Assembly: GCA_005938025.2 (NCBI GenBank)
Contig: VCCI02000001.1
Location: 620,001-684,000, forward strand
Reading direction: 5' to 3'
Length of the DNA stretch: 64,000 nucleotides
Source of the DNA: Inquilinus sp. KBS0705
Lineage (GTDB): Bacteria; Bacteroidota; Bacteroidia; Sphingobacteriales; Sphingobacteriaceae
Under the pieces are notes generated by a model. It ran no database searches, was not told the DNA's origin, and saw nothing but the letters and a program-made list of their open reading frames with translations. This document shows, piece after piece, positions 8,919-17,670 of this stretch; the first letter of the stretch is position 1; every line of letters starts with the position of its first letter. The position numbers and the translations under genes are program-made.

Positions 8919-9989
8919 ATGACACATCACATCAATTATAATGAAGCTAATCAGCAACACAGTTTTTTCAGTGTGAAAGAAAAAGCGTGGCACGGATTGG
9001 GTCAAATCGTAGAACAATACCCCACAAGCGCAGAGGCGATACGTTACGCAGGGCTGGACTATTTTGTGGAAAAACGCCCTTTGTTTACTTACGACACGGA
9101 AAACAATACGGGCGACCCGGAAACCGATTTGCTGATACCCGGCATTAGCGTACCTGATTACTTCGCTACCATACGCACCGACACAGAGCAGGTGTTAGGG
9201 GTAGTGGGTAAAGATTATGAGGTGGTGCAGAATGCAAACGCATTTGAATTTTTCGATGCCATTGTCGGCGGCGGCGAGGGTATTTTATACGAGACCGCAG
9301 GCGCATTGGGGAATGGTGAGCGGATTTTCATCACCGCAAAGCTGCCCGGCTATATTAAGGTCGGCAGCCAGGATTTAATTGAGCAATACCTGTTCCTGAC
9401 GACTTCACACGATGGCTTCGGCAGCATCACCGCCGCATTTACACCTGTTCGTATCGTATGCAATAATACGCTCAACGCTGCAATGCGCAACCATAGTAAT
9501 GCTATTAAGATACGGCACACCGCCTCTGCCAACGACCGCCTGAAACAGGCGCACACCCTTATGGGTATCGCAGGCAGCCTGTCGGTTGATTTGGAAGAAC
9601 TTTTTAATCACTGGTCAAACGTGCGCATTACCGATAAAGAGGTAAAGAAGCTGATACAAGTGGCGATGGCGCCAAATAAGGAAGTACTGACCAATCTCGA
9701 ACTCGGGTTGGACGACAGGCTATCGACGACCTACACCAACATTGTCGATAACGCCTTTGAATATGCGATGGGTAACGCCACGCAGCAAATGGAAACGACC
9801 GCAGGGACGCTGTTCGGTGCATATAATGCCATAACCGGCTATTATCAGAACGTCAGGAAGTTTAAGGACGGTGAAGCCAAATTTAAATCGATCATGGACG
9901 GAACGGCGAAAACAAGGGGACAGGTCGCTTTCGACCTGTGCAGGGATTTTGCCCGTGCCGGCGCAGATGCATTGAACATGATTAAATAA
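8919..9989 (+). CDS. DUF932 / phage-plasmid-like protein (TIGR03299 type)
   Basis: 356 aa from the ATG at 8919; the frame is open further upstream to 8823, but that part overlaps ssb and reads as low-complexity. Hallmarks: KAWHGLGQIVEQYPTSAEAI at the start, GVVGKDYEVVQN, FLTTSHDGFGSI and PVRIVCNNTLNAA. The family is carried by phages, plasmids and ICEs; its biochemical role is not established. It follows ssb by 55 bp. Confidence 0.85.
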   Translation: MTHHINYNEANQQHSFFSVKEKAWHGLGQIVEQYPTSAEAIRYAGLDYFVEKRPLFTYDTENNTGDPETDLLIPGISVPDYFATIRTDTEQVLGVVGKDYEVVQNANAFEFFDAIVGGGEGILYETAGALGNGERIFITAKLPGYIKVGSQDLIEQYLFLTTSHDGFGSITAAFTPVRIVCNNTLNAAMRNHSNAIKIRHTASANDRLKQAHTLMGIAGSLSVDLEELFNHWSNVRITDKEVKKLIQVAMAPNKEVLTNLELGLDDRLSTTYTNIVDNAFEYAMGNATQQMETTAGTLFGAYNAITGYYQNVRKFKDGEAKFKSIMDGTAKTRGQVAFDLCRDFARAGADALNMIK

Positions 9990-10013
9990 AAAAAGGGGGA
10001 GCAATCCCCCTAT
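9990..10013. terminator. small GNRA-loop hairpin after DUF932 gene
   Basis: GGGGGA-GCAA-TCCCCC forms a 6-bp stem with a GCAA tetraloop directly after the DUF932 stop codon. An A-tract precedes it on the plus strand, so the T-tract of a factor-independent terminator exists only for minus-strand transcription; on the plus strand it may instead stabilise mRNA or attenuate. Confidence 0.4.
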
Positions 10014-10022
10014 AACTTGAAA

Positions 10023-10403
10023 ATGATGCAACCATTAACCGCATTAAATAACGTGCAGAAAGCAAGGCTGCTGCACGCCCTGCTCTTGCAGGAGATACCG
10101 CCATTTTTGGAATATACTTCGGAAATGTGCGTGTACATCGTAAACCATACCGAAGAGGTACAGGCCGTTTGGAACAACCCGCTAATCAGCTTCGGTTTGT
10201 GGGTGGAACTCTCCAAAGATGCCCACCTCAAAATATTGAAGTATGGTCGCAACATCGAACGCAGCAGCAGCCTGTTTGCCGACCAGCTTTTCGATGGCTA
10301 CGGCGCGTGCTTTCTCGTGCATTGCCTCACCACCTATGTGGAACAGTGCAAACACACCGACCCGAAATTTACAACAGCCGTCGAACTATTTTTTCACCCA
10401 TAA
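10023..10403 (+). CDS. hypothetical protein of the PRTRC neighbourhood
   Basis: 126 aa from ATG 10023 (a second ATG follows immediately; an in-frame TTG at 10017 is less likely). Mostly helical with several Cys/His (CVYIVNH, CFLVHCLTTYVEQCKH). No domain recognised. It lies 10 bp before the PRTRC E gene and is probably translated from the same message. Confidence 0.6.
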   Translation: MMQPLTALNNVQKARLLHALLLQEIPPFLEYTSEMCVYIVNHTEEVQAVWNNPLISFGLWVELSKDAHLKILKYGRNIERSSSLFADQLFDGYGACFLVHCLTTYVEQCKHTDPKFTTAVELFFHP

Positions 10404-10413
10404 ATCAGCTAAT

Positions 10414-11013
10414 ATGAAAACGAATTTTTTTGAACTTTTAGCGGGCATGCAAATCAATGGCAACCTGCACTTAAACATCAATTCAGCGGTAAACGGTAAC
10501 CTTACCGTGTCTTTACTGATGTCGCCCAACGACCCGAAAATCACCGGTACTAACCAACTGCCACCCTTGTTATTCAAGGGAACGGCAACGGAACTGGACG
10601 AGCAGTTTTTCAGCGGGATAAAAGAACCTGTAAAACAAACTACCGCTTTTATCGCCAACCTCGAAAGCTACCAGGCGGCTTTGGAAAAAGCCAAAAAAAC
10701 CGCTAAACCTGAAAAGGACAAGGCAGCAACAAACGGTGCGGATGATGCAGCGGGTGAAGATAATCCCGAAGAAAACACTAACCTCTTTACTGTCGCTGCC
10801 GATGACAAGGAAGCCAAAGCGGAAAAGAAAAAACGCTATGAGGAGGTCATGCAGCAGGTAAAGGAATTGAACGGGCAAATGAAATATAAAGAAGCCATCA
10901 GCCAGTTGCCTGACGCTGCCGAATATCCCGATAAAGCTGCGGAACTGGACGCCAAAGGTGCGGAACTCCGCAAGCGTCAGCAGGTATTAGAGCGTTTACA
11001 ACAGGAAGATTAA
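10414..11013 (+). CDS. PRTRC system protein E
   Basis: 199 aa from ATG 10414. MKTNFFELLAGM, a beta-rich N-terminal domain (LHLNINSAVNGNLTVSLLM) and PPLLFKGTATELDEQFF match the PRTRC E family; a charged linker (about 100-150) and a C-terminal helical KKRYEEVMQQVKELN segment follow. PRTRC (ParB-related, ThiF-related cassette) proteins occur together on plasmids and integrative elements; the function of E is unknown. Confidence 0.8.
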   Translation: MKTNFFELLAGMQINGNLHLNINSAVNGNLTVSLLMSPNDPKITGTNQLPPLLFKGTATELDEQFFSGIKEPVKQTTAFIANLESYQAALEKAKKTAKPEKDKAATNGADDAAGEDNPEENTNLFTVAADDKEAKAEKKKRYEEVMQQVKELNGQMKYKEAISQLPDAAEYPDKAAELDAKGAELRKRQQVLERLQQED

Positions 11014-11019
11014 TACTAA

Positions 11020-11247
11020 ATGATAGAAACCATGATAATCAATCAATTGAAAAGGGTGTTCCTGCACAGAGAGAACGGGCAGGAAATCCGCCTTGCCGAC
11101 CCCGGCGTAGAATTCACCCCCGCCGATGTGCAGCACTTTTATTCAGGTATGTACGCCATCCTGACCAACGCCAAGATAACCGGCCCCGAAATAAAGGACG
11201 ACGAGGTCCAATACCGCTTTGAAAGCACAATGGGAACAAAAGGATGA
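11020..11247 (+). CDS. PRTRC system protein C
   Basis: 75 aa. LADPGVEFTPADVQHFYSGM, LTNAKITGPE and the ending STMGTKG match the PRTRC C family. It lies 6 bp after E and its TGA overlaps the ATG of the next small ORF. Confidence 0.85.
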   Translation: MIETMIINQLKRVFLHRENGQEIRLADPGVEFTPADVQHFYSGMYAILTNAKITGPEIKDDEVQYRFESTMGTKG

Positions 11248-11417
11248 AAAGGAAAACGAACCGTATTGTTAAAATTAATCAGCAATCAGCACAATGGAAA
11301 ACACAGCAATCATTCGGCAAACTGGCACAGGTCTTAAACCGCTTGCCCGATGCGGACGAGGTCAGGCAAAACCCCCTCAAAAGCGCACCCCTAAACCTCA
11401 CCGAAATGGTTTTCTGA
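11244..11417 (+). CDS. 57-aa PRTRC-cassette small protein
   Basis: A short ORF starting at ATG 11244, overlapping the PRTRC C stop in the ATGA arrangement, and ending TGA 11415-11417. The product is basic at the N-terminus (MKRKTNRIVKINQQSAQW) and ends LNLTEMVF, sensible protein composition, whereas the overlapping frame of the next gene reads Arg/Pro-rich here. It is therefore probably the real product of this stretch. Alternatively it is the N-terminus of the next protein joined by a frameshift. Function unknown. Confidence 0.55.
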   Translation: MKRKTNRIVKINQQSAQWKTQQSFGKLAQVLNRLPDADEVRQNPLKSAPLNLTEMVF

Positions 11418-12421
11418 ACCATAGCTTTAAGCCTGTTTGGGGCTACTGCGGTAACCCGCAGCAGATGCAGCGGGAGTTCTTTGCTTCATTGGGCAATCTT
11501 TGTGCTTATTATGACCTGCCTGTTCCCGTTTCTACGGGGACAGGTTTTCCCCGGAATATCTATGAGGCATGGCAGGAAGCGGACAGGGAATTGGGGTTGA
11601 AGGATAAGAACCTCTCTTGTATGGTCGTGCAGGATAAAGGCAAATCCTGCGTGTTGGCAGTGGCAGAGACCTACGGAATGGGCTATGACCTGTTCTATAT
11701 CCCTGTCAGGGCGTACTGGGAATGGTCGCAGTCACAGGAACATCAGCGCATCACCGAATTGTTGTCGGTCATATTCGCTTACCTGTACCAAATCGCAGGC
11801 ATTCCATTTTACAGCGAGAACGGGACTTACATCAATAGCCAGTATGATAGCCTGTACAACTGGGTGACGGATGGCGAATTAGATGAAGATAACGCCGAAG
11901 AAATGGAATTTCACAAGCTACAGGAAGATACGCTGTACGAAATGTTTCAGGCAGGCGCAAAGATTTTGCGCCAAATCAGCGACCCGGAATTGTTGCTCCG
12001 TATGGAAAAAGTGGTCACGGCATTTCAGCACAGGGACGAAGCGGAACTGGAACTGGAATTTTTAGGGGTCGAATTTTTAGCCCTTTATCAAAAGTTTCCC
12101 AAGCTTTCCATAAGCGATTGTACCAGGCCGTATATGATTTATCCTGACGAAGACGACCGCATTAGTGCGGATATGTACACGGGGTTTTACTGGAGCGCAA
12201 GGGATTGCTTCGCTGATGAACTGGACAGCATGATTAGCGACCACTTTAATGAGACCCCGGTCATAGATGAACCTGCCGTTATTTACACATTTGATAAAAT
12301 GCCCGAAAAAAAGGAAAATGAACTCGACTTTGCCAAAAAGCTTTTCGGGCTGATAGAAATGCTGAAAGATATTTTAGTCCGATACGACCATCAGAACAGT
12401 GCCGTTGAACCAAAAGAATAA
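11294..12421 (+). CDS. PRTRC system protein F-like
   Basis: Up to 375 aa from ATG 11294, but the first 40 or so codons overlap the 57-aa ORF and look non-native, so the true start may be ATG 11465 (MQREFFASLGN). The body is a helical/beta protein (YDLFYIPVRAYWEWSQSQEH, LRQISDPELLLRMEKVV) in the position of PRTRC F, between C and B. The family call rests mostly on gene order. Confidence 0.6.
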   Translation: MENTAIIRQTGTGLKPLARCGRGQAKPPQKRTPKPHRNGFLNHSFKPVWGYCGNPQQMQREFFASLGNLCAYYDLPVPVSTGTGFPRNIYEAWQEADRELGLKDKNLSCMVVQDKGKSCVLAVAETYGMGYDLFYIPVRAYWEWSQSQEHQRITELLSVIFAYLYQIAGIPFYSENGTYINSQYDSLYNWVTDGELDEDNAEEMEFHKLQEDTLYEMFQAGAKILRQISDPELLLRMEKVVTAFQHRDEAELELEFLGVEFLALYQKFPKLSISDCTRPYMIYPDEDDRISADMYTGFYWSARDCFADELDSMISDHFNETPVIDEPAVIYTFDKMPEKKENELDFAKKLFGLIEMLKDILVRYDHQNSAVEPKE

Positions 12422-12425
12422 AGAC

Positions 12426-13169
12426 ATGAAAAATATTACAGAGCAATTTAATATAGGCTTAGCCCCTGTAAAAGCCCTGCTGATTTACGGGCAGCAGCGA
12501 ACGGAAGCCATGCAGCGGCAGGAGGATATACAGCCCGAAATATATGTGGAAAGCTATGATATCGGCAGGAATGGGCAGCCTGTTAATGCGCACCCCCTAT
12601 CGGTCAAAGAAATGATTGCCCTGTCCGAAGTGCTGCAATCGGCGCAGGACGTAAAAGGCGGCTTCCTAAAAAGCCGTGGCTTACTTCCGCAAAAAGTATT
12701 GTATGTCGACCAGCAGGTGAACGGGTTTGCGGTTTGGCACACGCCGCCGCGGGAAGTTACGCTGTTCTTTACCGATGCGCTCGGCATACCCTCGGGTAAT
12801 GCAAAAATCCCTGCATTGGTATGGAAAGCGGACGGCTCGAAACTATCGGTCTATGCCGTTAAAGGTAAAGCCAGGCCCTGCGAATCTACCACCCTTTGCC
12901 ATGCGCCGTTCTTTAATATTTATGCAAACGGTAACGTTTGCATGGGGACGGTCAGCATTCAAATCGCGTGCACAAGCTGCCTGGAGGATTTTATGCAGGA
13001 ATGGGAACAGTATTTCTTTAGCAGCTATTTCAGCCATTCCATCAACGGCAACAGCAGCACCAAAACGGACACGAAGCTGCTTTGGGAAAAGCTGCGCAAA
13101 ACAGGCTGCGAATTCCCGCAGGCGGAACTTATAAAAACAAGGTCGACACTAAAACAACTTATCGGATGA
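12426..13169 (+). CDS. PRTRC system protein B
   Basis: 247 aa from ATG 12426. It matches the PRTRC B pattern: PVKALLIYG near the start, GLLPQKVLYV, VWHTPPREVTLFF, PALVWKADGSKLSVYAVKG, PFFNIYANGNVCMG. Its TGA overlaps the ATG of the ThiF gene. The family's action is not known; conserved Cys/His in the C-terminal half suggest a metal or partner site. Confidence 0.85.
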   Translation: MKNITEQFNIGLAPVKALLIYGQQRTEAMQRQEDIQPEIYVESYDIGRNGQPVNAHPLSVKEMIALSEVLQSAQDVKGGFLKSRGLLPQKVLYVDQQVNGFAVWHTPPREVTLFFTDALGIPSGNAKIPALVWKADGSKLSVYAVKGKARPCESTTLCHAPFFNIYANGNVCMGTVSIQIACTSCLEDFMQEWEQYFFSSYFSHSINGNSSTKTDTKLLWEKLRKTGCEFPQAELIKTRSTLKQLIG

Positions 13170-13984
13170 AAAAGCAAAAAACAAACGGAGCAAAGCCTGC
13201 CGTGCATTTCGCAGAGAACGAATTGTTACAGCCTTACAACCCCGTAACTGTAAACCTTATCGGTGCAGGCGGCACGGGCGGGCAGGTACTCACCGCTTTG
13301 GCAAGGATGAACCATGCCCTCATCGCATTGGGGCATGCAGGGCTGTTCGTGCGGGTATTTGACGATGATAAGGTTGATGCTGCCAACCTCGGCAGGCAGC
13401 TTTTTACCACCGCCGAACTGGGCTTATTTAAATCCGTAGCGCTTATCAACCGTATCAACCGTTTTTTCGGAACGAACTGGAAAGCGGAAACAGAACGTTA
13501 TAGCAGCGATATGCTTTCCCGCATGGATGAAGCAACCGCCGTTATCACGATTTCCTGTGTCGATACGGTACAGGCAAGGTTCGAGATAGCAGATGTATTA
13601 CGGTCGGTACGCAAGCAGCACCACGGCCGTGGCAGGGCGAAATACTGGATGGATTTCGGCAACAACAGGGACGGGGGGCAGGTCGTGCTGTCCACTTTGG
13701 AAAAAATCACACAACCTGCTTCCGCAATGTACAAAACGGTAGATAGCCTGCCTTTGGTGACCGGGGAGTTTAAAGATTTGTTGCTGGCTTCGGAGCAATC
13801 TGATAATACCCCAAGTTGTTCACTTGCTGAAGCCCTGACCAAACAGGACTTATTCATCAATTCCGCTTTGGCTAATTGCGGGGCATCCCTATTATGGCAG
13901 TTGTTCCGGGAGGGCATGCTTTTTAACCGTGGCTTTTTTCTGAACCTGAAAGAGTTCCGTATGCAGCCGCTGAAAATCACCTGA
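13166..13984 (+). CDS. PRTRC system ThiF family protein
   Basis: 272 aa from ATG 13166 (ATGA overlap with B). VNLIGAGGTGGQVLTALAR is the Rossmann nucleotide-binding loop of E1/ThiF/MoeB enzymes and VFDDDKVDAANLGRQLF is the conserved acidic/Arg segment that positions ATP. ThiF relatives adenylate the C-terminus of a ubiquitin-like partner; the partner in PRTRC systems is not established. Confidence 0.88.
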   Translation: MKKQKTNGAKPAVHFAENELLQPYNPVTVNLIGAGGTGGQVLTALARMNHALIALGHAGLFVRVFDDDKVDAANLGRQLFTTAELGLFKSVALINRINRFFGTNWKAETERYSSDMLSRMDEATAVITISCVDTVQARFEIADVLRSVRKQHHGRGRAKYWMDFGNNRDGGQVVLSTLEKITQPASAMYKTVDSLPLVTGEFKDLLLASEQSDNTPSCSLAEALTKQDLFINSALANCGASLLWQLFREGMLFNRGFFLNLKEFRMQPLKIT

Positions 13985-13988
13985 CTTT

Positions 13989-14440
13989 ATTATCCGCAAA
14001 AAGATCACTTATAAAAAAGGAAATTTGCTTGAAGACCCTGCCGAGGCTTTGGTCAACACGGTGAATACGGTCGGCGTGATGGGCAAAGGTATTGCCCTGC
14101 AATTCAAAATTGCCTTTGGCCATAATTATAAAAAATATAAGGAAGCCTGCCTCGGAGGCCAGTTCAGCACAGGGCAATTACTGGCTGTCAGGGATACGAA
14201 TCTGCTATATGGCGAAACACTGGTCATTAATTTTCCGACTAAGCAGGATTGGAAAAATCCCTCCAAATACGAATATATTGAAAAAGGACTGGTCATGCTT
14301 GCTTCCTATCTGATGGAAAACCGAATTCATTCTTTAGCTATGCCGGCATTAGGTTGCGGGAATGGCTAAAGGTCAAAAAAATGATCGAAAGCTATTTGGG
14401 CTCATTGGCAGTCGATATCGCCATTTACGAACCCGCTTAA
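13989..14440 (+). pseudogene. frameshifted macrodomain gene (DarG-like)
   Basis: The frame reads IRKKITYKKGNLLEDPAEAL then VNTVNTVGVMGKGIALQFK and INFPTKQDW, the signature of DarG-type macrodomains that remove ADP-ribose from DNA. No ATG precedes the conserved start (only ATT/ATC codons at 13989), and the frame stops right after ALGCGNG. The missing tail (LKVKKMIESYLGSLAVDIAIYEPA) continues in another frame to TAA 14440, consistent with a small deletion in the GGLxW loop. It lies 4 bp after the ThiF stop. Confidence 0.65.
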
Positions 14441-14475
14441 ATCAATCAGGCGGTCAGAAATGTAAAAAGCCCGGC

Positions 14476-14550
14476 GGGCTGCGGCGCACCGCAGCCCCGT
14501 TTCGCCCCGTGTTTTACGGTTGTATGTCGTGTGGTGTAAAACACGGGGCG
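14476..14550 (+). terminator. two tandem perfect hairpins at the end of the PRTRC module
   Basis: Hairpin 1: GGGCTGCGG / CCGCAGCCC (9 bp, CGCA loop, 14476-14497). Hairpin 2: CGCCCCGTGTTTTAC (14503-14517) with its exact complement at 14536-14550 (15 bp, 18-nt loop), followed by CTATTTTATC. They could form a strong bidirectional terminator between the PRTRC operon and the convergent FBPase gene, or be a recognition structure of the mobile element. Confidence 0.5.
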
Positions 14551-14616
14551 CTATTTTATCGAAATCGCTGGATGTGCCGGATCTTTTTTGCCATAGGCTG
14601 TTCTATTCGCCCGAAC

Positions 14617-15672
14617 CTAATCATTAATAAAGGCATACCCGTTGTTCTCATCATAGATATAGGTCAGGTCGATGGCCTCCTTTAGAAAACGTTCTGCCTG
14701 TATTACCATATTTTTGGAACCGATAAACACAGGGGTGCGCTGGTGAAGTTCAGTAACGCCCAGTTCCAGTATCCGTTCCCTGCCATTCGACGCGCGGCCC
14801 CCTGCCTGTTCAATGATGAATGCCATGGGGTTACATTCGTAGACCAGCCTCAGTTTTCCCGCTGGGGTCGCCGCAGTATGCGGATAAATAAATATCCCGC
14901 CTTTGATCAGGTTACGGTGTATGTCTGCAACCATGGAACCGATATAACGGGATGTATAGGGCCGTTTGGAATGAATATCCTCTTCCTGGCAATATTTGAT
15001 ATACTGTTTGACGCCTTTTGGAAAATGCATATAGTTCCCCTCGTTAATGGAATAGATAAACCCGTTCTCTGGTATTTTCATTTCCGGGTGGGATAAGCAA
15101 AATTCACCGATGGACGGGTCAAGCGTAAATCCGTTTACCCCCTTGCCGGTGGTATAGACCAGCATGGTTGATGATCCGTAAATGATATACCCGGCCGCTA
15201 CCTGCTCTGTTCCTTTTTGCATCACATCCCCTAACTGCGGCCTGCATTCCTGGTCATGTTTCCGGTAAATGGAAAAGATGCTGCCGACCGGTACGTTAAC
15301 GTCAATATTGGAAGAACCATCCAGCGGATCAATGGCCACCACGTATTTTCCCGCTTTCCTTTCTTTAGGGTCTATAACAATGATGTCCTCATTTTCCTCT
15401 GAGGCGACGATGCAGCATTCTCCGCCGCTTCTCAGCGCCGCGATAAATTGCTCATTCGCGAATATATCCAGCTTTTGCTGAGATTCTCCCTGGATATTGG
15501 TGCTGCCGGCCTGCCCGAGGATGTCCATAAGGCCAGCTTTATTGACCTCTCTGTTGACGATCTTGGCGGCGATGGCTATATCCCGCAATAGCCTGGATAG
15601 TTCTCCCTTGGCGTAGGGAAAATCCGCCTGTTTTTCAATAATGAATTGTCCCAGTGTAACGACTTTTGACAT
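14617..15672 (-). CDS. fbp: fructose-1,6-bisphosphatase class I
   Basis: 351 aa from ATG 15672 (the frame is open 22 codons further but without conserved sequence). Class I FBPase motifs: SEENED in the metal site, [40 protein letters not shown] and IGS. It hydrolyses fructose 1,6-bisphosphate to fructose 6-phosphate in gluconeogenesis. It lies 10 bp downstream of pckA, so the two gluconeogenic bypass enzymes are probably co-transcribed. Both are set in a region with an element-type gene complement. Confidence 0.93.
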   Translation of the reverse strand: MSKVVTLGQFIIEKQADFPYAKGELSRLLRDIAIAAKIVNREVNKAGLMDILGQAGSTNIQGESQQKLDIFANEQFIAALRSGGECCIVASEENEDIIVIDPKERKAGKYVVAIDPLDGSSNIDVNVPVGSIFSIYRKHDQECRPQLGDVMQKGTEQVAAGYIIYGSSTMLVYTTGKGVNGFTLDPSIGEFCLSHPEMKIPENGFIYSINEGNYMHFPKGVKQYIKYCQEEDIHSKRPYTSRYIGSMVADIHRNLIKGGIFIYPHTAATPAGKLRLVYECNPMAFIIEQAGGRASNGRERILELGVTELHQRTPVFIGSKNMVIQAERFLKEAIDLTYIYDENNGYAFIND

Positions 15673-15682
15673 GATCGGTTTG

Positions 15683-17287
15683 TTATACGGCCAGCATACA
15701 AAGCGGGGCGGCGTTGAGCAGATAGGTGGTTTCAGCACTAAGGTATCTCCGGAAATTAGCGGTGAATGCCGCCGCGAGTTTCACCGCGGCATCTTCATAG
15801 GCGTCCTTGTCCTTCCATGTATTTCTCGGGTCAAGGATATCCGGCGGTACCGCCGGGCAGGTCCGCGGCATCCGGAGCCCGAAGTGGGGGTGGGCATGGT
15901 ATTCGGCCTCATCCAGTGTGCCGTTCAGCGCGGCACGGATCAGCGCGCGGGTATGGCTGAGGCTGATGCGCCGGCCGGTGCCGTAAGCGCCGCCGGTCCA
16001 GCCGGTATTCACCATCCATACACTGACCGCATTGCTTTTGATCTTTTCACCCAGCAATTTGGCATAGATCACGGGGCTGAGCGGCAGGAAGGCCTCACCG
16101 TAACAGGCGGAAAAGGTCAATACCGGCTCGGTTATCCCGTTCTCCGTTCCGGCGATCTTCGCCGTGTAACCTGAAAGAAAATAATACATCGCCTGGTCGG
16201 TGCTTAACCTGGCGATCGGCGGCAATACGCCGAACGCGTCCGCCGTCAGGAAAAAAATATGCTTGGGGGTGTCACCGATCAATGGTGCTGCCCCGGCACT
16301 GACGAAGGACAGCGGATAGGCGACACGTGTGTTCTCTGTTTTTGCAATATCCTGGTAGTTGACGCTGCGCGTACCCGGCAGAAAATTGATATTTTCGAGT
16401 AAAGCCCCGTAATGTATGGCATTATAGATCTGCGGTTCGTCGGTGACCGTGAGCCCCGAACATTTCGCGTAACAGCCCCCTTCAAAATTAAAGATGGCGC
16501 TGTCGCTCCAGCCGTGCTCATCGTCGCCGATCAGCCGGCGGTCCGGGTCCGAAGAAAGCGTTGTTTTACCCGTGCCGGACAGACCGAAGAACAAGGCGGT
16601 GTCACCGCCCCGCCCTGTATTTGCCGCGCAGTGCATCGGCAGTACCCGGTGTTCATGCGGCAACAGGAAGTTGAGGATCGTGAAAACCGCCTTTTTGATC
16701 TCCCCGGTGTAACCGGTACCGCCGATGAGGATCATCTTTTTACTGAAGCTGATGATCGTAAAGTTCTTTTGCCTTGTCCCGTCCTTTTCAGGGTCAGCCC
16801 TGAATCCCGGCGCGGCAATGATGGTCCATTCGGGTGTTCGTTCCGGTTCGGCTGCTTCAGGCCGGATGAGCAGGGAATGAACGAAAAGGTTCTGGTAGGC
16901 CGTTTCGGTGATCACCCGCAGCCGGATCCTGTATTTCTCCTCTTCACAGGCGGCGGCGTCCCGGACAAAGATCTCCTTGCCCGCTAAATAGCCGGTCATT
17001 TTCCTCCACAAGTTATGGAAGTGCGCGCCGTCAAACTTAAAATTCACCGGTCCCCAGTGAACGGCGTCATGGCTGATATGGTCATCGACGATAAAGCGGT
17101 CCTTGGGTGACCGCCCGGTAAATTCCCCGGTATCAATGGCCAGCGCGCCCGTGTCGGTGAGCTGGCCCTCTTTCCGGCGGATCGAGGCCTCTATTAATTG
17201 CGCGGGTCCAAGCTGGTAGTGAATGGCGGCAGCCCCCGACAGGTCCAGGTATCCCAGGTCAGGGGCTTTGTTAATTTGGTTGTTCAT
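15683..17287 (-). CDS. pckA: phosphoenolpyruvate carboxykinase (ATP)
   Basis: 534 aa from ATG 17287 (20 further open codons upstream are not conserved in character and contain the promoter). [12 protein letters not shown] (substrate arginine loop), [11 protein letters not shown] (P-loop, kinase-1a), DDEHGWSD (kinase-2/metal) and NTGWTGG are intact, as in ATP-dependent PEPCK. It converts oxaloacetate and ATP to PEP, ADP and CO2. The sequence is visibly more GC-rich than the core genes right of 22000, consistent with transfer. Confidence 0.95.
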   Translation of the reverse strand: MNNQINKAPDLGYLDLSGAAAIHYQLGPAQLIEASIRRKEGQLTDTGALAIDTGEFTGRSPKDRFIVDDHISHDAVHWGPVNFKFDGAHFHNLWRKMTGYLAGKEIFVRDAAACEEEKYRIRLRVITETAYQNLFVHSLLIRPEAAEPERTPEWTIIAAPGFRADPEKDGTRQKNFTIISFSKKMILIGGTGYTGEIKKAVFTILNFLLPHEHRVLPMHCAANTGRGGDTALFFGLSGTGKTTLSSDPDRRLIGDDEHGWSDSAIFNFEGGCYAKCSGLTVTDEPQIYNAIHYGALLENINFLPGTRSVNYQDIAKTENTRVAYPLSFVSAGAAPLIGDTPKHIFFLTADAFGVLPPIARLSTDQAMYYFLSGYTAKIAGTENGITEPVLTFSACYGEAFLPLSPVIYAKLLGEKIKSNAVSVWMVNTGWTGGAYGTGRRISLSHTRALIRAALNGTLDEAEYHAHPHFGLRMPRTCPAVPPDILDPRNTWKDKDAYEDAAVKLAAAFTANFRRYLSAETTYLLNAAPLCMLAV

Positions 17288-17315
17288 GAAGCTATAAGTC
17301 TGTAATTGGTTGCTG

Positions 17316-17347
17316 CAAAAGTATTGTTTTGATACACTAAGTTCCAA
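17316..17347 (-). promoter_or_regulatory. pckA promoter
   Basis: On the minus strand TTG (17347-17345), a 21-nt spacer and TACTTTTG (17323-17316) fit the Bacteroidota promoter pattern (-33 TTG / -7 TAnnTTTG), 28 bp before the pckA ATG. One copy of the 13-bp operator-like repeat lies in the spacer. Confidence 0.6.
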
Positions 17348-17463
17348 GCGATTTTTGATAAAAAATTACATATTGTAGTATTTACACCATGATTAAACGG
17401 TTATAAATCAATATATTAAGTATGTTTTTGTATTGCATTAAAATAATTTTCAATACACTAAGT
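17330..17463 (-). promoter_or_regulatory. three 13-bp operator-like repeats upstream of pckA
   Basis: Plus-strand copies: TGATACACTAAGT (17330-17342), CAATATATTAAGT (17409-17421) and CAATACACTAAGT (17451-17463). The last two are exactly 42 bp apart, four helical turns. The first lies between the -33 and -7 boxes of the pckA promoter. Together they suggest binding of an oligomeric regulator, probably a repressor acting on the spacer copy. The regulator is not identified. Confidence 0.5.
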
Positions 17464-17670
17464 AATGTCAGTTTGACGGATTTTATTTGTCATTATCCCG
17501 GCATTGTACAGCAGCCGTTCCCATGCGGTCAACGATAGCTGTTTTGTTATTTAATGGTCAGAATGCAGGCAATTATACCGGGTACCCGGTTTTTTCTCGC
17601 AGCTATCAGGAAGCGCCTGTTGCGGGTGTCTGGAGACTTTTTGTTATATTTAGCCACCTTAGCCGTCCCG

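Noticed and set aside
15641..16987. Long plus-strand ORFs (177 and 191 aa) antisense to pckA
   Set aside because: They are antisense shadows of a GC-rich gene with strong motifs on the minus strand.
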